Assembly (NCBI RefSeq): GCF_035222485.1
Contig: NC_085924.1
Coordinates: forward strand, 2,914,001 to 2,978,000
Direction: 5' to 3'
DNA: 64,000 nucleotides
Source: Podospora pseudoanserina
Taxonomy: Eukaryota; Ascomycota; Sordariomycetes; Sordariales; Podosporaceae
Position 1 is the stretch's first letter. Every line of letters starts with the position of its first letter. The position numbers were made by a program, and so were the translations under genes. Positions 22,661-33,249 of this stretch are shown here, one piece after another. Below the pieces are notes generated by a model, which was given only the letters and a program-made list of their open reading frames with translations, ran no database searches and was not told where the DNA came from.

Positions 22661-24067
22661 AGAGCGCGTCTTCACCGTCGACGCTTGCTTGCTCGCTCGG
22701 CAATCATCGACAACCGGTCAGCGGTGTTCCGTTTCTCCCCCCCTGCCCCGCACACTCTCGGTACTAATAGATATGTCGCAGGCCTTTCGAAGGCTGGGAC
22801 GATACGACTTTTGGATTGCGTGGGTCGTTCGGCTTCCGCAGTACGATGGGAACAAACGCAGTTTTCGATGCGGCATGGTGTTTGGTGCGCCGGAACTTGA
22901 CTTTGCGGCGGGTGGTGAGGTAAGTCCTCCTGTGATGTTGGTGAACTCTCCAGTTGGGTCTTGCTGCTAACCTGATGGAAGCTTTCTTCGATGCTTTGAT
23001 GGGGAGCGACATCGTGTCCGTGTCGTGTAAGTGTTCGCCTTTTGTCCATCAATCTTACGTGGTGTTTGCTCTTCTCTAACCAGCGTCACAGGTCCCTTGG
23101 ATGCTGATCTGGCAGCTCATTGTGTTGGTTGGGGTTTTTGTGGAACGGGAAAATGGTTGTTTTTTATATATTTTTTTTTATACATCTCTTTCTTTTTTTT
23201 TTTTTAAAAAAAAAAAAAAACCACCCTTTTGTTTTAATTTGTTTTTTGAAATTGTTTTTAATTTTTTCTATTTTAAAACTTTTTTTAAACTCTTTTTTTT
23301 TAAAATTATTTATCGGATGATGCGCCCTTCGCAGCGTAACCTACCTGGGCCTCAACAGCCCGGCGTCCCCGGGTGCTTGTGTTTCTTGAGTGTCAACATT
23401 CTCAAAAAGCAAGCTCGCTTCAGCTAGGCTCAGTCAATCAAACACTGTCAGTCACGGGCGACTGTTTCATTTTTTTATTTTTATTTTTATTTTACACTGA
23501 TAGTTCTTGCTCGCAATCGCGTGACCTCGGGTGTGACCGATCAGCGGCTTTCCATGTAGAAAGAATAAGCAGTGTGATTGATGCTAGTCTGCCCTCGCCA
23601 CGTTTGGGATAGATGATGTGGCCGGCGCGGCATGTGGATGAAGACACAGATAATGAGGAGAGAGGTGTCAACTGTCAAGGCGCCTTTCGCTTCCCAGGTT
23701 CACCGTCAGGCCACCTCTGGACAAGACGGATTCTCCGCTGCTAACAAGGACAACAAGAGCTCGGCCATGAGGATGTCAACAACAAAAATATGGGGATGGT
23801 GCTGCTTGAAAGAACATGGGAACTCTGGGTTGTCCCAGTGGGGCCACGTGCATTGCTTCAGTCGGGGATCGGCAGCAGCAAGGACCGCTACTTCTTTTCT
23901 CGTCTTGCGCCAGTCGGAGGGAGCCTGGGGACACGCCAAACCATCGGCACACAAGAAAGCCAACGGCGAGCACTCAATAGATGATACACACGCACCTTGT
24001 TCAAAACATTTTGCACACCACCGTCGCGCCAAAAAGGCCGGTCGTCATCGCCCTGCTCCCGCTCGTC
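22661..24067. other. Decayed or intergenic DNA with intron-like signals
   Basis: From about 22770 to 23160 the plus strand shows coding-like pieces (FWIAWVVRLPQYDG, FRCGMVFGAPELDF, VPWMLIWQLIVLVGVFVE). They are separated by two intron-like GTAAGT...AG stretches, but the frames do not join cleanly, so I read a decayed or misassembled unknown gene. It is followed by a T/A-rich low-complexity tract. Nothing convincing is seen from 23,320 to 24,067. Confidence 0.4.
23157..23315. repeat. T-rich / A-rich low-complexity tract
   Basis: Runs of T up to about 12 and a run of about 15 A, with almost no C or G, cover about 155 bp. They are abruptly bounded by normal-composition DNA on both sides. This could be a retroposed tail, slippage expansion or an assembly artefact; the sequence does not decide. 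Confidence 0.8.
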
Positions 24068-24480
24068 CTAATAACCACCATCGAAGAAAGGACAGAAGTC
24101 AGGATAGTCCTCGCGGATCTTATCTATCATTTCGGGGCTCATGTTGCTCACGGTGCGATTGATCAACTCCTGGTTCTGCTCGCGCAGATAGCGGAGGAGG
24201 TACTCGAAGCGACAGAGGCTAGTGCGCATAGGCTCGATTGCGGCGGTACGAAAGGCGACGGTGTTGACGCGGAGCGCGAGGCCGGACACCTCAGCGGCGA
24301 CGAGGCGGCAGGTGTAGGCGAGGCTCAGCTCGATCGGCCGGCCGTCCGAGACCCGCAGCTTGTTGCGGTTGAAGCTGTAGACGTAGCCATCGTCGACGAG
24401 AAGGTAGGCTCGGTAGATGGTGTCTCGAATCTCGGGAGGGGCGGAGGGGGGAGCTGCAGCAGGGGAAAGTGCGATGCCAT
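24068..24480 (-). pseudogene. 2EXR/F-box-like small protein, frameshifted near its start
   Basis: The conserved body (PPEIRDTIYRAYLLVDDGYV ... RPIELSLAYTCRLVAAEVSG) matches the fungal 2EXR-type hypotheticals that begin F.LLQLPPEIR..IYR. A good start, ATG at 24480, reads MASHFPLLQLPP but is one base out of frame with the body. The shift falls in a run of six C (minus strand) just after LLQL. The body frame has no ATG of its own upstream; only TTG/GTG codons occur. So the gene carries a one-base indel, either a real frameshift or a homopolymer sequencing error. It is divergent from the gene at 24719. Ends at a stop after DFCPFFDGGY. Product would be about 137 aa. Confidence 0.55.
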
Positions 24481-24718
24481 GGTGTGTGAAGGAAGGGAAG
24501 GACGCAGAGGGGGGGTTTTTGTGGTGCAGAAATTCTTCAAGCTTTCCGCTGCTCCAATGCTGGCCCCCCCAGTGCCCCCACCACACCCACCGCCCCACCA
24601 AGTCGGGGTGCCCCGTGGGGAACTCCGGCCTTTCTAGTATATGGACCCCCGCCTATACCTACCTCGCTCTACTTTTTACCCACGCTTACCTACCACCACC
24701 TAGGCAAACCAAACACAA

Positions 24719-25317
24719 ATGGTGCTCATCAACATCGCATACACGGCCCCGATCAACCGGCCAGGCCAGCATCCCGTCCTCACAACCCCGCAAGTCTGGG
24801 CCGGCCTGGTGCGCAAAGTCCGCCATGCCCAAGAGTTCGTGCCCGTGATCGAGTCCTGCGCCGTAGCCTCCGAGGAGACCAACGCCGCCGGCCAGCTCGT
24901 CGTCACCCGCCATGTCAACTTTGGCCAGGCCGCCCCCGTGCCCGGGAGCGGAGGGGAGGGAGGCGAGGTCGAAGAGGTCTGCACCTTGTTCCCGCCGCAC
25001 AGGGTCGACTTTGTGCAGGACGACGGCACCAGGGTGTGGAACCACGTCAGCCAGGGTCCCGGCAAGGACGGGGAGGACCTGTACCTGACCTATGTCTTCG
25101 AGGCGAGGGACGACGCGGTCGAGGACGGCTCTCCAGACGCGGCAGCTCTCGAGGAGAGGTTCAAGATGGTGCGTGCCCAGCCTGACTGACCACGGCAGCC
25201 AAAGACGGTGCTGATGACATGGGATGAGTGCAAAAGACCGCCAAGAGGGCCGTGGAAAGTTCCATCGAGACCATCAGACGGCTGGTCAGCGAGGGGAAGC
25301 TTCAAAGTATCACCTAG
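24719..25317 (+). CDS. SRPBCC-fold AtaL/DUF1857-like protein (176 aa)
   Basis: Two exons, 24719-25168 and 25237-25317, flank a GTGCGT...AAAG intron (68 bp, phase 0). The product starts MVLINIAYTAPINRPGQHPV. It includes WAGLVRKVRHAQEFVPVIES, RVDFVQDDGTRVWNHVSQGP and DLYLTYVFEA, and ends with an amphipathic helix (RAVESSIETIRRLVSEGKL). This is the layout of the AtaL-like SRPBCC family (PF08982), small proteins with a hydrophobic ligand cavity. Their role in fungi is largely unknown. The final exon restores the family's usual C-terminal helix, which supports the splice. It is divergent from the frameshifted 2EXR gene and convergent with the ammonium permease (197 bp apart). Confidence 0.8.
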
Positions 25318-25514
25318 TGTATCGTGTAAAATCTCCTGAAATTGGCAACAAAATAGCTTCACTATGCACAACCCGCTTGCTCTGCCTGCCTTGCTTGGTC
25401 TATGATATGGTCTACACGCCTCGTGAGGCATCCCAGGGTATCCGTATTCCGTAAAAAATAAAAACAACAACATCTGTCATCAATCATGTCACATTCACAT
25501 CGCCCCCCCCGAAT

Positions 25515-27134
25515 CTATTCCTTCTTCTCCCCGCCCTCGGCCTTGACAATTTCCCGCTGAGGCGGCGTGTTGGAGTGCCGGGAAGCACCCTCGGAAATCA
25601 TGCACCCATGGCCCAGGCCGTCCTCAAAGTCCAGGTCCTCGAGGTAGTTCAGGTCCAGGCCGCGAACCTCCTGCTCCTCGGTGGCGCGGATGTGGAGACC
25701 GGGAATCTTGTTGATGACAAACAGCAAGAGGCACGAGACGAAGAACGACCAGGCGGCGCAAGTGGTGGCGCCGGCCAGTTGGAGACCCATCTGGCGGAAG
25801 TTGCGGTTCCACCAGCCACCTTCGTACAAGGCGCCCGACACGCCGTCGAGGGCGGGCACGAAGCTGGCCGCGAAGAAGCCGGTGAGGATGTCGCCGACGA
25901 CACCGCCGATGCCGTGGATGGCGAAGATGTCGAGGCCGTCGTCGACCGAGAGGATGTACTTGTACTTGACGACGTAAAAGGAGCAGACCGAGGTGATGGC
26001 ACCCACGAGGCAGGCCACGTACACGGGAACTGTTTCGGTCCCCTGTCAGCATTCCGCACACGGAGAAAGAGGGCCAAGAAGACACATACCAAATCCGGCA
26101 GCAGGCGTGATGCCGACCAGGCCCGCAATGATGCCCGAGCAGAAGCCCGTCAGGCTGAACTTCTTCTTGTACAGGTACTCGAGAATGACCCACGTGATGC
26201 CGCCACCGCACGCGGCCAGGTTCGTGTTCACCACGACGTAGATGGACCGCAGGCTCAGGTTGGCGGTGCTGGCGCCGTTGAAGGCGAACCAGCCGAACCA
26301 GATGAAGACGGTGCCGATGCACATGAGGAGCGGGCTGTGGGGCTTGTAGTGGGCAAGCTTAGACTTGCGGTCGCTGACGGTGGGGGCGACGCCGTGCTCG
26401 TTCAGACGGGGGCCCAGCATCATGGACCAGGCCAGGGCGCCGAAGCCGCTCGCAATGTGGACAGGGCCCGAACCAGCAAAGTCGTAGAGGCCCAAATTAT
26501 ACAACCAACCGGAAGGGTTCCACTCCCAGTATGCGAGGCTGTCGGTGTCGTTAGCAGACCGTCCGGCTGGGCTGGCTCCACGTCTGGGCCTGTGTCAAAG
26601 AGGAGAGGACCGAACTCACAAGTAGTACACAAATGTCGTCCAGCAGAGCAGGAAGACCATGCTGGGAAAGAGGCGGCCGCGCTCCAGCATGGCTCCGGCC
26701 AAGATCATGGCGGTGGCGCTGACAAAGGTGAAGCCAAAGGCAGCATACAAGATGTCGGGGATGTCGCTGTTGGCAAGGCTGGGCTGGGCAAGGACATTTT
26801 TGAAGACGGCCAGGCTGAGATCACCGAGGATCGGGTTGGTGGTTCGGGACTGGTACAGGCTGTAGCCGTAGATCCAGTACTGGATGCCGCAGGCGCAGGC
26901 ACAGAACAGGGACTGCAGCACCATGGTCAGAGCCGCCTTGCGGCGGTGCATGCCCGCATAGAGGAAGCCGATGGCGGGCGTGATTTGCCAGCACAGGATG
27001 GTGCAGACAAGCAGCCAGGCCAGGTCGCCCTTGTCGTAGGGCGCGTTGAGATCCTGGGTGAGCGGGTCACCGCCGTCGGGGTTGGAGGACCATTCCGGCC
27101 ACTCTGTAACGGGGACGATCTCTGGTTCAGCCAT
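25515..27134 (-). CDS. Ammonium permease, Amt/Mep family (492 aa)
   Basis: Three exons: 27134-26620, 26538-26090 and 26029-25515, with introns of 81 and 60 bp. The product has an extracellular N-terminus and eleven hydrophobic segments. Amt signatures include DFAGSGPVHIASGFGALAWS and the second-half histidine region FAIHGIGGVVGDILTGFFA. A cytosolic tail of about 65 residues ends EGGEKKE. It should move ammonium across the plasma membrane for nitrogen scavenging; Mep2-type members also signal ammonium limitation. The tail is acidic and could hold regulatory phosphosites. The promoter interval (27135-27878) contains five GATA-type hexamers, consistent with AreA/NIT2 control. Confidence 0.93.
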
Positions 27135-27312
27135 GAGCGATAGGAGCACGGGAAGTGGTGAGTGAGGGGTGTGGGTGACGGGAGAGCTTGGTGGAGGGCA
27201 AGACTCCTGGACGATGGGGAGGTGACGTCGCCAGTATTTGTACGCAACGGCCGTCCCCGTCCAGTACGGTATTATCAGCGACCGGGGCCATTTCCCGGCC
27301 CAGGGGTCTCTG

Positions 27313-27349
<37 letters not shown>

Positions 27350-27878
27350 CTGGGCGAGATAAGAGAATGGTTTGTCTACCTATGGGAAAGATGCGAAGCT
27401 GCTGATAAGAGCTGGCTTGGCCTGCCACCCTGCCCGGTGAGAGGGCTTATCAGTCTCCACAAGCCGCTGCCAAGGCCGTTGGCTGCTGTGATATTACATG
27501 CAAGGTCGACGGCCGATCCGTGGGCTTGGGTTTCTCGCAGACCGCATTCCATTACTGAAACGGGTTGGAATAACCCATGTGTTTATCAGGATTGTAGGCA
27601 CCTAGCTTCAGGCCATTGGAAAGCTTGAAGATAGCAATGGTAGGTGATCCCGGTCTCGGTAGGTACCCTGTAGAAGAAGACACCTGGTACCAGGTAGCAG
27701 GTAAGGTATCGCGGTCGATGAGGTGTCGGGACGGGCCTGGACAGGCAGGCGGGGTCGGGTGGGGTGGGGATCCAAACGTGGGGGGTGGTTTCGGTGGGAG
27801 CCCGCATCCTCGGGGTTCCGTCCAGGCACCTGGCATGGCCAGCTCAGTGTAGCTGCAAAATCAACCCCTCCGCCGTCC
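27135..27878. promoter_or_regulatory. Divergent promoter with clustered GATA sites
   Basis: Five TGATAA/AGATAA hexamers lie at 27272-27277 (minus), 27357-27362 (plus), 27403-27408 (plus), 27447-27452 (minus) and 27583-27588 (minus). They lie 138-454 bp upstream of the permease start. Such HGATAR sites bind AreA/NIT2-type factors. A (TC)n(TG)n run lies at 27309-27349. The right end is the leader of the F-box gene at 27879, which includes a short upstream ATG frame ending in TAG near 27848. Confidence 0.6.
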
Positions 27879-29297
27879 ATGGTGCATCTTCTGGACTTGC
27901 CCGATGAGCTTCTCATCCAAATCTGCGGGGCTTTCCCACAGGCCGACATCTCAGACATCAAGAGCTGCCGTCTGAGTTGCCAGCGACTCTGCGCCGCAAG
28001 CTCCCATCTCTTGGTGCCCCTCGTGGCCGTCGACTGCCGCAAAGCCTCGCTCGAACGCTTCACCAAGATCCTACGCCACCCCACCATCTCCCGCGGCGTT
28101 CGCACTGTTCGTGTTCCCATACATTCCTATCGCCATGAGCTGAGCGACCTCTGTGCCAGCTTTGTCAAGTTTGTGGTCGAACCAGCCCTCCACGCCCGTG
28201 CCGCCCACGACCATCATCGCAGAGCCGCCCTTTGTTTCTTCCGCCGATATCTAGACGGACACGGCAATGGCACCCCCCTGGAGCACGACAACAGTCTGTG
28301 GCTGCGGGCCCTGCGTCTCGTCCATGGGGAGTACCAAAGGCTCTACAGGGAGCAAGAAGCGCTGCGAAGCGAGGGAACCTTTGTCGACACGGTTGCCTCG
28401 GCCGTGGCCACCATGCCCCGCGGAACTGTCTTGATATACGATGACAAGCCGTGCAGCACCCTGGACGCCGCCAGCCTCCAAGTCTTGGTCCGAGAACATT
28501 GTCGCCTGCTAGGCCTTGATCCATCTGCCTGGCGCCCCATCTGGTACGAGATGTTGTCTCCTACAACCTGGACCGACTTGGTCAGAGATGACTTTGGCTG
28601 GGAGGCCTTTGCTCCGGATCCCGCCTTCCAAGAGCCGCCGATGGATTTTATACTCGAACTTCCAGGCGCCATTGCAAGGGCTGGAGGCCAGGTCCATGAC
28701 ATGCGGTTTGATCTGTCTTGCGAGACACCTCTGCGTCACCTCGGGTCAGGTGTAGCAACTCGGTCCCATCTTGCCTCTGCGACGCAACAACTACAGGCCT
28801 TTACCCTCATCTCTCACCAGCCACAAACGGAGACGCTATCTCACGACTATGCAAGCTCGGTGCTGGCCAGAACACCCAATCTCGGTTTTCTTCGTCTCGA
28901 CATCGCGTCTCCCGGTTCGCATCCTGACATCCTAGTTTCCCGGCTATGGCCTCGTCTCCAGAACATACACCTCGCCGGAGTCCAGCTTACGCTGCCGGAC
29001 TTGGTGGCCTTCCTAGATGGAGTACCGGCTTATGTCGAGAACATGCGTCTGAGCTCGGTTCACCTGATGCAAGGCTCGTGGGCAGACGCCTTGGAAGCCT
29101 TGCGGCAGAAATCCTACGGCTCCTTTACCGTCGAAGATCCAAGGGGGTCTGAGGCGGAACACGTGAGTGTTGCCTTCGAAACAGGTGGGAATGGTCCAGG
29201 AGACCGGTTTGTGAAACGTGTGAGGGTGCCAGGTTGTCTCAGTCCAGCAGAGGCATTCGTCCGCAGGGTCACAGACACCAATCCGTGCCAGAGCTGA
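27879..29297 (+). CDS. F-box domain protein (472 aa)
   Basis: A single exon. The chosen ATG gives MVHLLDLPDELLIQICGAFP, a standard F-box start. The same frame is open 52 codons further upstream, but that extension is low-complexity and not F-box-like. The rest has weak leucine-rich spacing (for example LARTPNLGFLRLDIAS, RLWPRLQNIHLAGVQLTLPD), as in fungal F-box/LRR proteins that recruit substrates to SCF ubiquitin ligases. Substrate unknown. Divergent from the ammonium permease. Confidence 0.82.
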   Translation: MVHLLDLPDELLIQICGAFPQADISDIKSCRLSCQRLCAASSHLLVPLVAVDCRKASLERFTKILRHPTISRGVRTVRVPIHSYRHELSDLCASFVKFVVEPALHARAAHDHHRRAALCFFRRYLDGHGNGTPLEHDNSLWLRALRLVHGEYQRLYREQEALRSEGTFVDTVASAVATMPRGTVLIYDDKPCSTLDAASLQVLVREHCRLLGLDPSAWRPIWYEMLSPTTWTDLVRDDFGWEAFAPDPAFQEPPMDFILELPGAIARAGGQVHDMRFDLSCETPLRHLGSGVATRSHLASATQQLQAFTLISHQPQTETLSHDYASSVLARTPNLGFLRLDIASPGSHPDILVSRLWPRLQNIHLAGVQLTLPDLVAFLDGVPAYVENMRLSSVHLMQGSWADALEALRQKSYGSFTVEDPRGSEAEHVSVAFETGGNGPGDRFVKRVRVPGCLSPAEAFVRRVTDTNPCQS

Positions 29298-30007
29298 GGG
29301 ATGCTTCGGCAGTTCATGCTGGAGCAGCTACTGCCAGACTAAAACAGGCCAGCTCGGGGCTCAGATATGGATCGCGATCCATCGAGATCTCCTCGCCCAA
29401 CGCCTCGTTGTGCAGAATAGACGACTATCGACTTGGTCGTCGATCACGCCTGTGGAGGTTGTGGGGATCCTGATGCCTCTTGGGTTCTTGGGGTTCCTCC
29501 CCCGCAATCTTGGCGCCAGTCAAGGACCCCCGACTTTGGCAAGCGTCCTGGCCAAGATGTGCTTGTTCCATTAATCAGTTAGCATGGAGGAAACTGGTGC
29601 CACGATGAGGGAGGGTGTCGATTTACCCAAAGGCTGTGGCAAACTACCGATGCTGCTAGATCCGGACGCTGTTTAAGGTCACAGGACCAGGCTCTCCGAC
29701 TTCTCCGACCGCCAGTCCCCCGTCTGGATGCGACAAGCAACGGCGTTTCTCCGCACGAACCACACCTTTACCCCAATATATCCCCATGGGGACGGGGGCT
29801 ATCATCCTCCCCGGATGCTGCCTTTATGTGTGGTTGACAGGGGGGAAATGAGCCAGCAATGAGAAATCTTTGGTCCCCAGTGGGGTCTCTAGATGAATGT
29901 GTGGTTATAATTCATGGCGCTTCCCGCCCTAGCTACCGTGCTCTGCCTCTTTTCCCCTCTGTTGTTGACTGATAGCAAGCGCGAGGGAAAAGCGACCGAA
30001 CCTCACC
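29298..30007. other. Intergenic between two plus-strand genes
   Basis: 3' flank of the F-box gene and promoter of the MFS gene. No extra coding region is supported; a frame opening at 29914 in another register overlaps the MFS start and is a shadow. Confidence 0.6.
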
Positions 30008-31910
30008 ATGGGTGCTTCAGGACCAGTCACCGCCCACAGCGGCGGGCGACGTCTGGTACACAGGTAGGTAGACGACATACATCTCATCCAGAACCCGCCA
30101 TGCTTCTTCAACTGACCCCTTCCCCCATTTCAGCCACGCCAAAGAATGCGACATCCCCGGCACCGTCGACCTCTCCGTCCGCGAAGGGGACGACACAGCC
30201 TACGGACAAGCGCTGTACCCGGTCCCGGCCGAGGACCCCAATGATCCCCTCCAGGTGCGTCTCTGCCTTTGCCTCCCTTTTGGTCGTGTTGCTCACCCGA
30301 GCCGCTGACCACGCGCCGTCATCAACAGTGGTCGCCCATCCGCAAAACCCTCATCCTTGTCGTCTGCTCTCTCTACTCATTTCTGAGCAACTCGGCCCTG
30401 CTGGGTCCGTCGGTGTACATTGGCATTTTCGCCGCCGAGTTCAACACATCCTTCACCGACGCCAGCAATCTCATCAGCTATGCCAACCTGGCGTTCGGGT
30501 TTGGCAGCTTGCTCCTCGTGCCGAGCTACCACAAGTTCGGCAGGAGGCCGGTGATGCTGGGCAGTCTGATTCTCTACTGCGGAGGCCTGCTTGCTTGTTC
30601 TCAAGTCCAGACCTATTCGGGCTTGATGGCTGCCAGAGTGGTGCACTGCTTTGGCGCGAGTGTCTGCGAGGCGTTGCCGGTGCAGCTGGTGAATGACATC
30701 TTCTTCCTGCACGAGAGAGGGAAGAGGTTGGGTTATTACACCGGTGGGTGCCTCTCTGCCAACGAGTTGATCTGGTCAGAGTGCTGACGTCAAACCCTAG
30801 TTTGCCTTTGCTTCGGAGCCACAGGGCCCCTTTTTGCCGGATACATGCTCAACGGCGGACACTCGTGGAGGTTGTTCTTCTGGGTCGAGTTTGCATTCGG
30901 CGCGGCCCTCTTTATCCTGGCCTTTCTCGTGGTAGAGGAGACTCTGTACCACAGAAAGCCTCCGGTCGGCTCCTCGTCCCCGGAAAGGCAGAGCTTGGAG
31001 GGCGGGGAAGAAAAGCCCACCTCGGTAGAAAGCACCACGCCAGAGACCGGAGCAGCCATTCCACCCAGAAAGACGTTTGTCCAAAGCCTCAAGTTCTGGG
31101 GTGTCTATGAGAAAGACGCCGACTTCTTGCTGATGATCGCTCGGTCCTTCACCTACTTTCTAGTCCCGCACGTTCTGTGGGTCATCACCACATATGGTAC
31201 GCAACACTCTAACAGCTCTGGTCGTCAACCGCTGACATAGCTTTCTTTGCTCGGCGGCAGGCATCTACATTGGCCTGGGCGCCCTCACCTTCAACTACAT
31301 CTTCCCCCTCAAGATCACGGCACCGCCCTACAACTGGTCCCAGCTCGACTCCGGCCTCATCGCCGTGGCGTCGTTCCTGGGCTACCTCCTGGCCATCCCG
31401 TTCACGCCGTCGTCGGACCGGCTCGCGGCCCGCCTCACACGCAAAAACAAGGGCATCCGCGAGGCCGAGATGCGTCTGGGCGTCATGCTCCCCGTCATGC
31501 TCCTGGCCCCTGCCGGGCTCATCGTCTTTGGCTTCGCGGCCGAGAGGGACCTCCACTGGGTGGCCTACTTTGCCGGCGTCGTCATGTGCAACTTTTGCAG
31601 CTACTTCTACTTCACCTTCACGCTGGCCTACGCCATTGACAGCTACACGAGCAACATTAGCGAGATGCTCATCGCCATGAACTTGGGCAAGCAGGCCATC
31701 AGCTTCGGCATGGGGCTGGACCTGCTGGACTGGGTGACGCGGCACGGGTACGCCGTCATGATTGCCGGGGTGTTTGGGGCCATTCTGTTGGCGAACAACC
31801 TGGCGCTGCTGGTGTTTATGCTGTACGGCAAAAGGATCCGGGCGTTTATGAGCACGACCTGGCTGGCGAGGGTGCACAGGGAGAGTGTGAGGGAGGTTGC
31901 GACCCATTGA
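30008..31910 (+). CDS. MFS transporter, DHA1-like (545 aa)
   Basis: Five exons: 30008-30063, 30134-30254, 30329-30743, 30801-31196 and 31261-31910; every junction preserves frame. A hydrophilic N-terminus of about 60 residues precedes twelve hydrophobic segments. The loop between segments 2 and 3 reads YHKFGRRPVMLGS, the MFS G-x-x-x-D/GRR-type signature, and FAGYMLNGGHSWRLFFWVEF matches the segment 5-6 region of DHA1 drug:proton antiporters. A long central loop (SSSPERQSLEGGEEKPTS) separates the two halves. It is a plasma-membrane proton-coupled exporter or uptake carrier by family. The substrate is unknown, and neighbours do not form a biosynthetic cluster. Confidence 0.88.
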
Positions 31911-32194
31911 GGGGGATGTTTGAAGTCATGAGCAAGAGCCAAACGCCAGACAGTACCCCCAAGGCAGAAAATATTCTCCTGAATTTGCTTTCCACGTCCA
32001 GCCGCCCATCCATCTAGATAAAGTCGAGTATCACAACCCCTGAACCCCTTTATCCTTTTTCCAAACTCCTTCATCAAAAGGAACAAGAAAATAAGAAAAA
32101 AGAGACAACAAGCTCCGACATTTCCTGTCATCCGTCATTACCGCCGCCGTCCAGACGTCCACGCAACCCACACCTAACACCCCTTCTCATATAC

Positions 32195-32844
32195 TCAAAC
32201 AAAGTACCTCGCCCTACGCCCCTTCATGTATCGCTCCCTCGCCCCCGGACCCCTCAGCGGATCCCCCACCTGCGACCCCCACTCACCATCTAACATGAAC
32301 GCGTCAGTCAAGATCGCCTTTATTTTGTCGCGAAAATAGAAAAAAAAAAGAAAAAGAAAAAGAAGAAAATCAACTCACATGTGTACTCCCTCTGGTAGTA
32401 GTCGACGTACTCGTCGTTGCCGCCGTCGTCGTCGTCGGCTTCGTCGTCTTTGTTCCTCCCCTCCCAAACCGAAACCCTCTTTGCGCGCCCTCCTTGCGGC
32501 CCCGGAGCCCTCCCCCTCCGCCTCCAGTGGACGTGACGCTCCTGTTGCGCTCTTGCGCTCTCGGTTATCATGTTGATCAGCCAGCCGAACGGCTCCCAGA
32601 GGAGCTCGAAGGGGAGGGTGAGGAGGCTGGCGATGTTTTCGACGAGGAAGAGGACGAGCCACAGGGCGTAGGGGACGAGGAGGAGGACGAGAAGGAGGAG
32701 GATGAGGGGGGTGAGGAAGGGGCTGGTGAGGAAGAGGATGGAGGAGGTGAGAGTGAGGATTATTTTGAGGGGGAGGAGGAGGATGGAGAGGAAGAGGGAG
32801 ACGAAGGGTCGGGATTCTATGTGGATGAAGTCGAGGCAGATCAT
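32195..32844 (-). CDS. Small multi-pass membrane protein, conserved fungal hypothetical (186 aa)
   Basis: Two exons, 32844-32379 and 32289-32195, around an 89-bp intron (GTGAGT donor, GTTAG acceptor). Splicing restores a clean end (RYMKGRRARYFV then stop). The N-terminus reads MICLDFIHIESRP, then two or three very hydrophobic stretches (IILTLTSSILFLTSPFL, LILLLLVLLLVPYALWLVLF), then a basic Arg/Gly region and an acidic Asp run (DDEADDDDGGNDEY). No named domain is recognised. The reading frame runs on upstream into the (GAAAA)n tract as a Lys/Glu repeat, which I take as non-coding 5' leader. Location in an internal or plasma membrane is inferred. Confidence 0.7.
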
Positions 32845-33249
32845 GTCTGTTTTTTTTTTCTTTCTTTTTTTTTCTTTTCTTTTTTTTATTTTCTTTTTTT
32901 TCTTGTCTTTTTTTTCTTTTCTTTTCTTTTCTTTTCTTTTCTTTTCTTTTCTTTTCTTTTCTTTTCTTTTCTTTTCTTTTCTTTTCTTTTCTTTTTCTTG
33001 TCTTTTTTTTTTTTTGGTATGTATGCTGGTTCGGTTGAGTGTTGGATGGTGTTGTTTGATGTTCTGGACAGCACTTGGAATTTTACATGCGAGGTGGGTA
33101 AGGTAGGATAGGTTAGGTAGGGAAATAGGGAGGAATGTGCTGAATATTTGGAAGGAGACAAGATTGGGATGGATGGCTTTGTCGCTTCTTTGTGCGGGCT
33201 GCAACATCTAGAAAAAGCCTCCTCGAAGGTCAACTCCCGCAATCCTTTG
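32845..33249. other. Upstream region dominated by a pyrimidine tract
   Basis: Lies between the starts/ends of two minus-strand genes. The left part is the (TTTTC)n tract directly upstream of the start at 32844; the rest is unremarkable. Confidence 0.6.
32912..32998. repeat. (TTTTC)n pentanucleotide tract
   Basis: About 16-17 near-perfect TTTTC units (GAAAA on the transcribed strand of the neighbouring gene) are flanked on both sides by more irregular T-rich DNA, from about 32850 to 33015. The strict purine/pyrimidine strand split with mirror symmetry could form triplex DNA. Confidence 0.95.

Noticed and set aside
25575-27143. 522-codon plus-strand frame over the ammonium permease
   Set aside because: Antisense shadow of GC-rich third positions; the minus-strand permease has full family motifs and clean introns.
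29914-30696. 260-codon plus-strand frame at the start of the MFS gene
   Set aside because: Reads through introns in a different register; the spliced MFS model explains the region.
11413-32000. A biosynthetic gene cluster (regulator, MFS, methyltransferase, transporters)
   Set aside because: No backbone synthase or tailoring oxidases; the genes are tens of kilobases apart with unrelated genes between.
32845-33207. Upstream extension of the small membrane protein as a Lys/Glu repeat protein
   Set aside because: It is the (GAAAA)n microsatellite read as codons; the start at 32844 begins the natural protein sequence.
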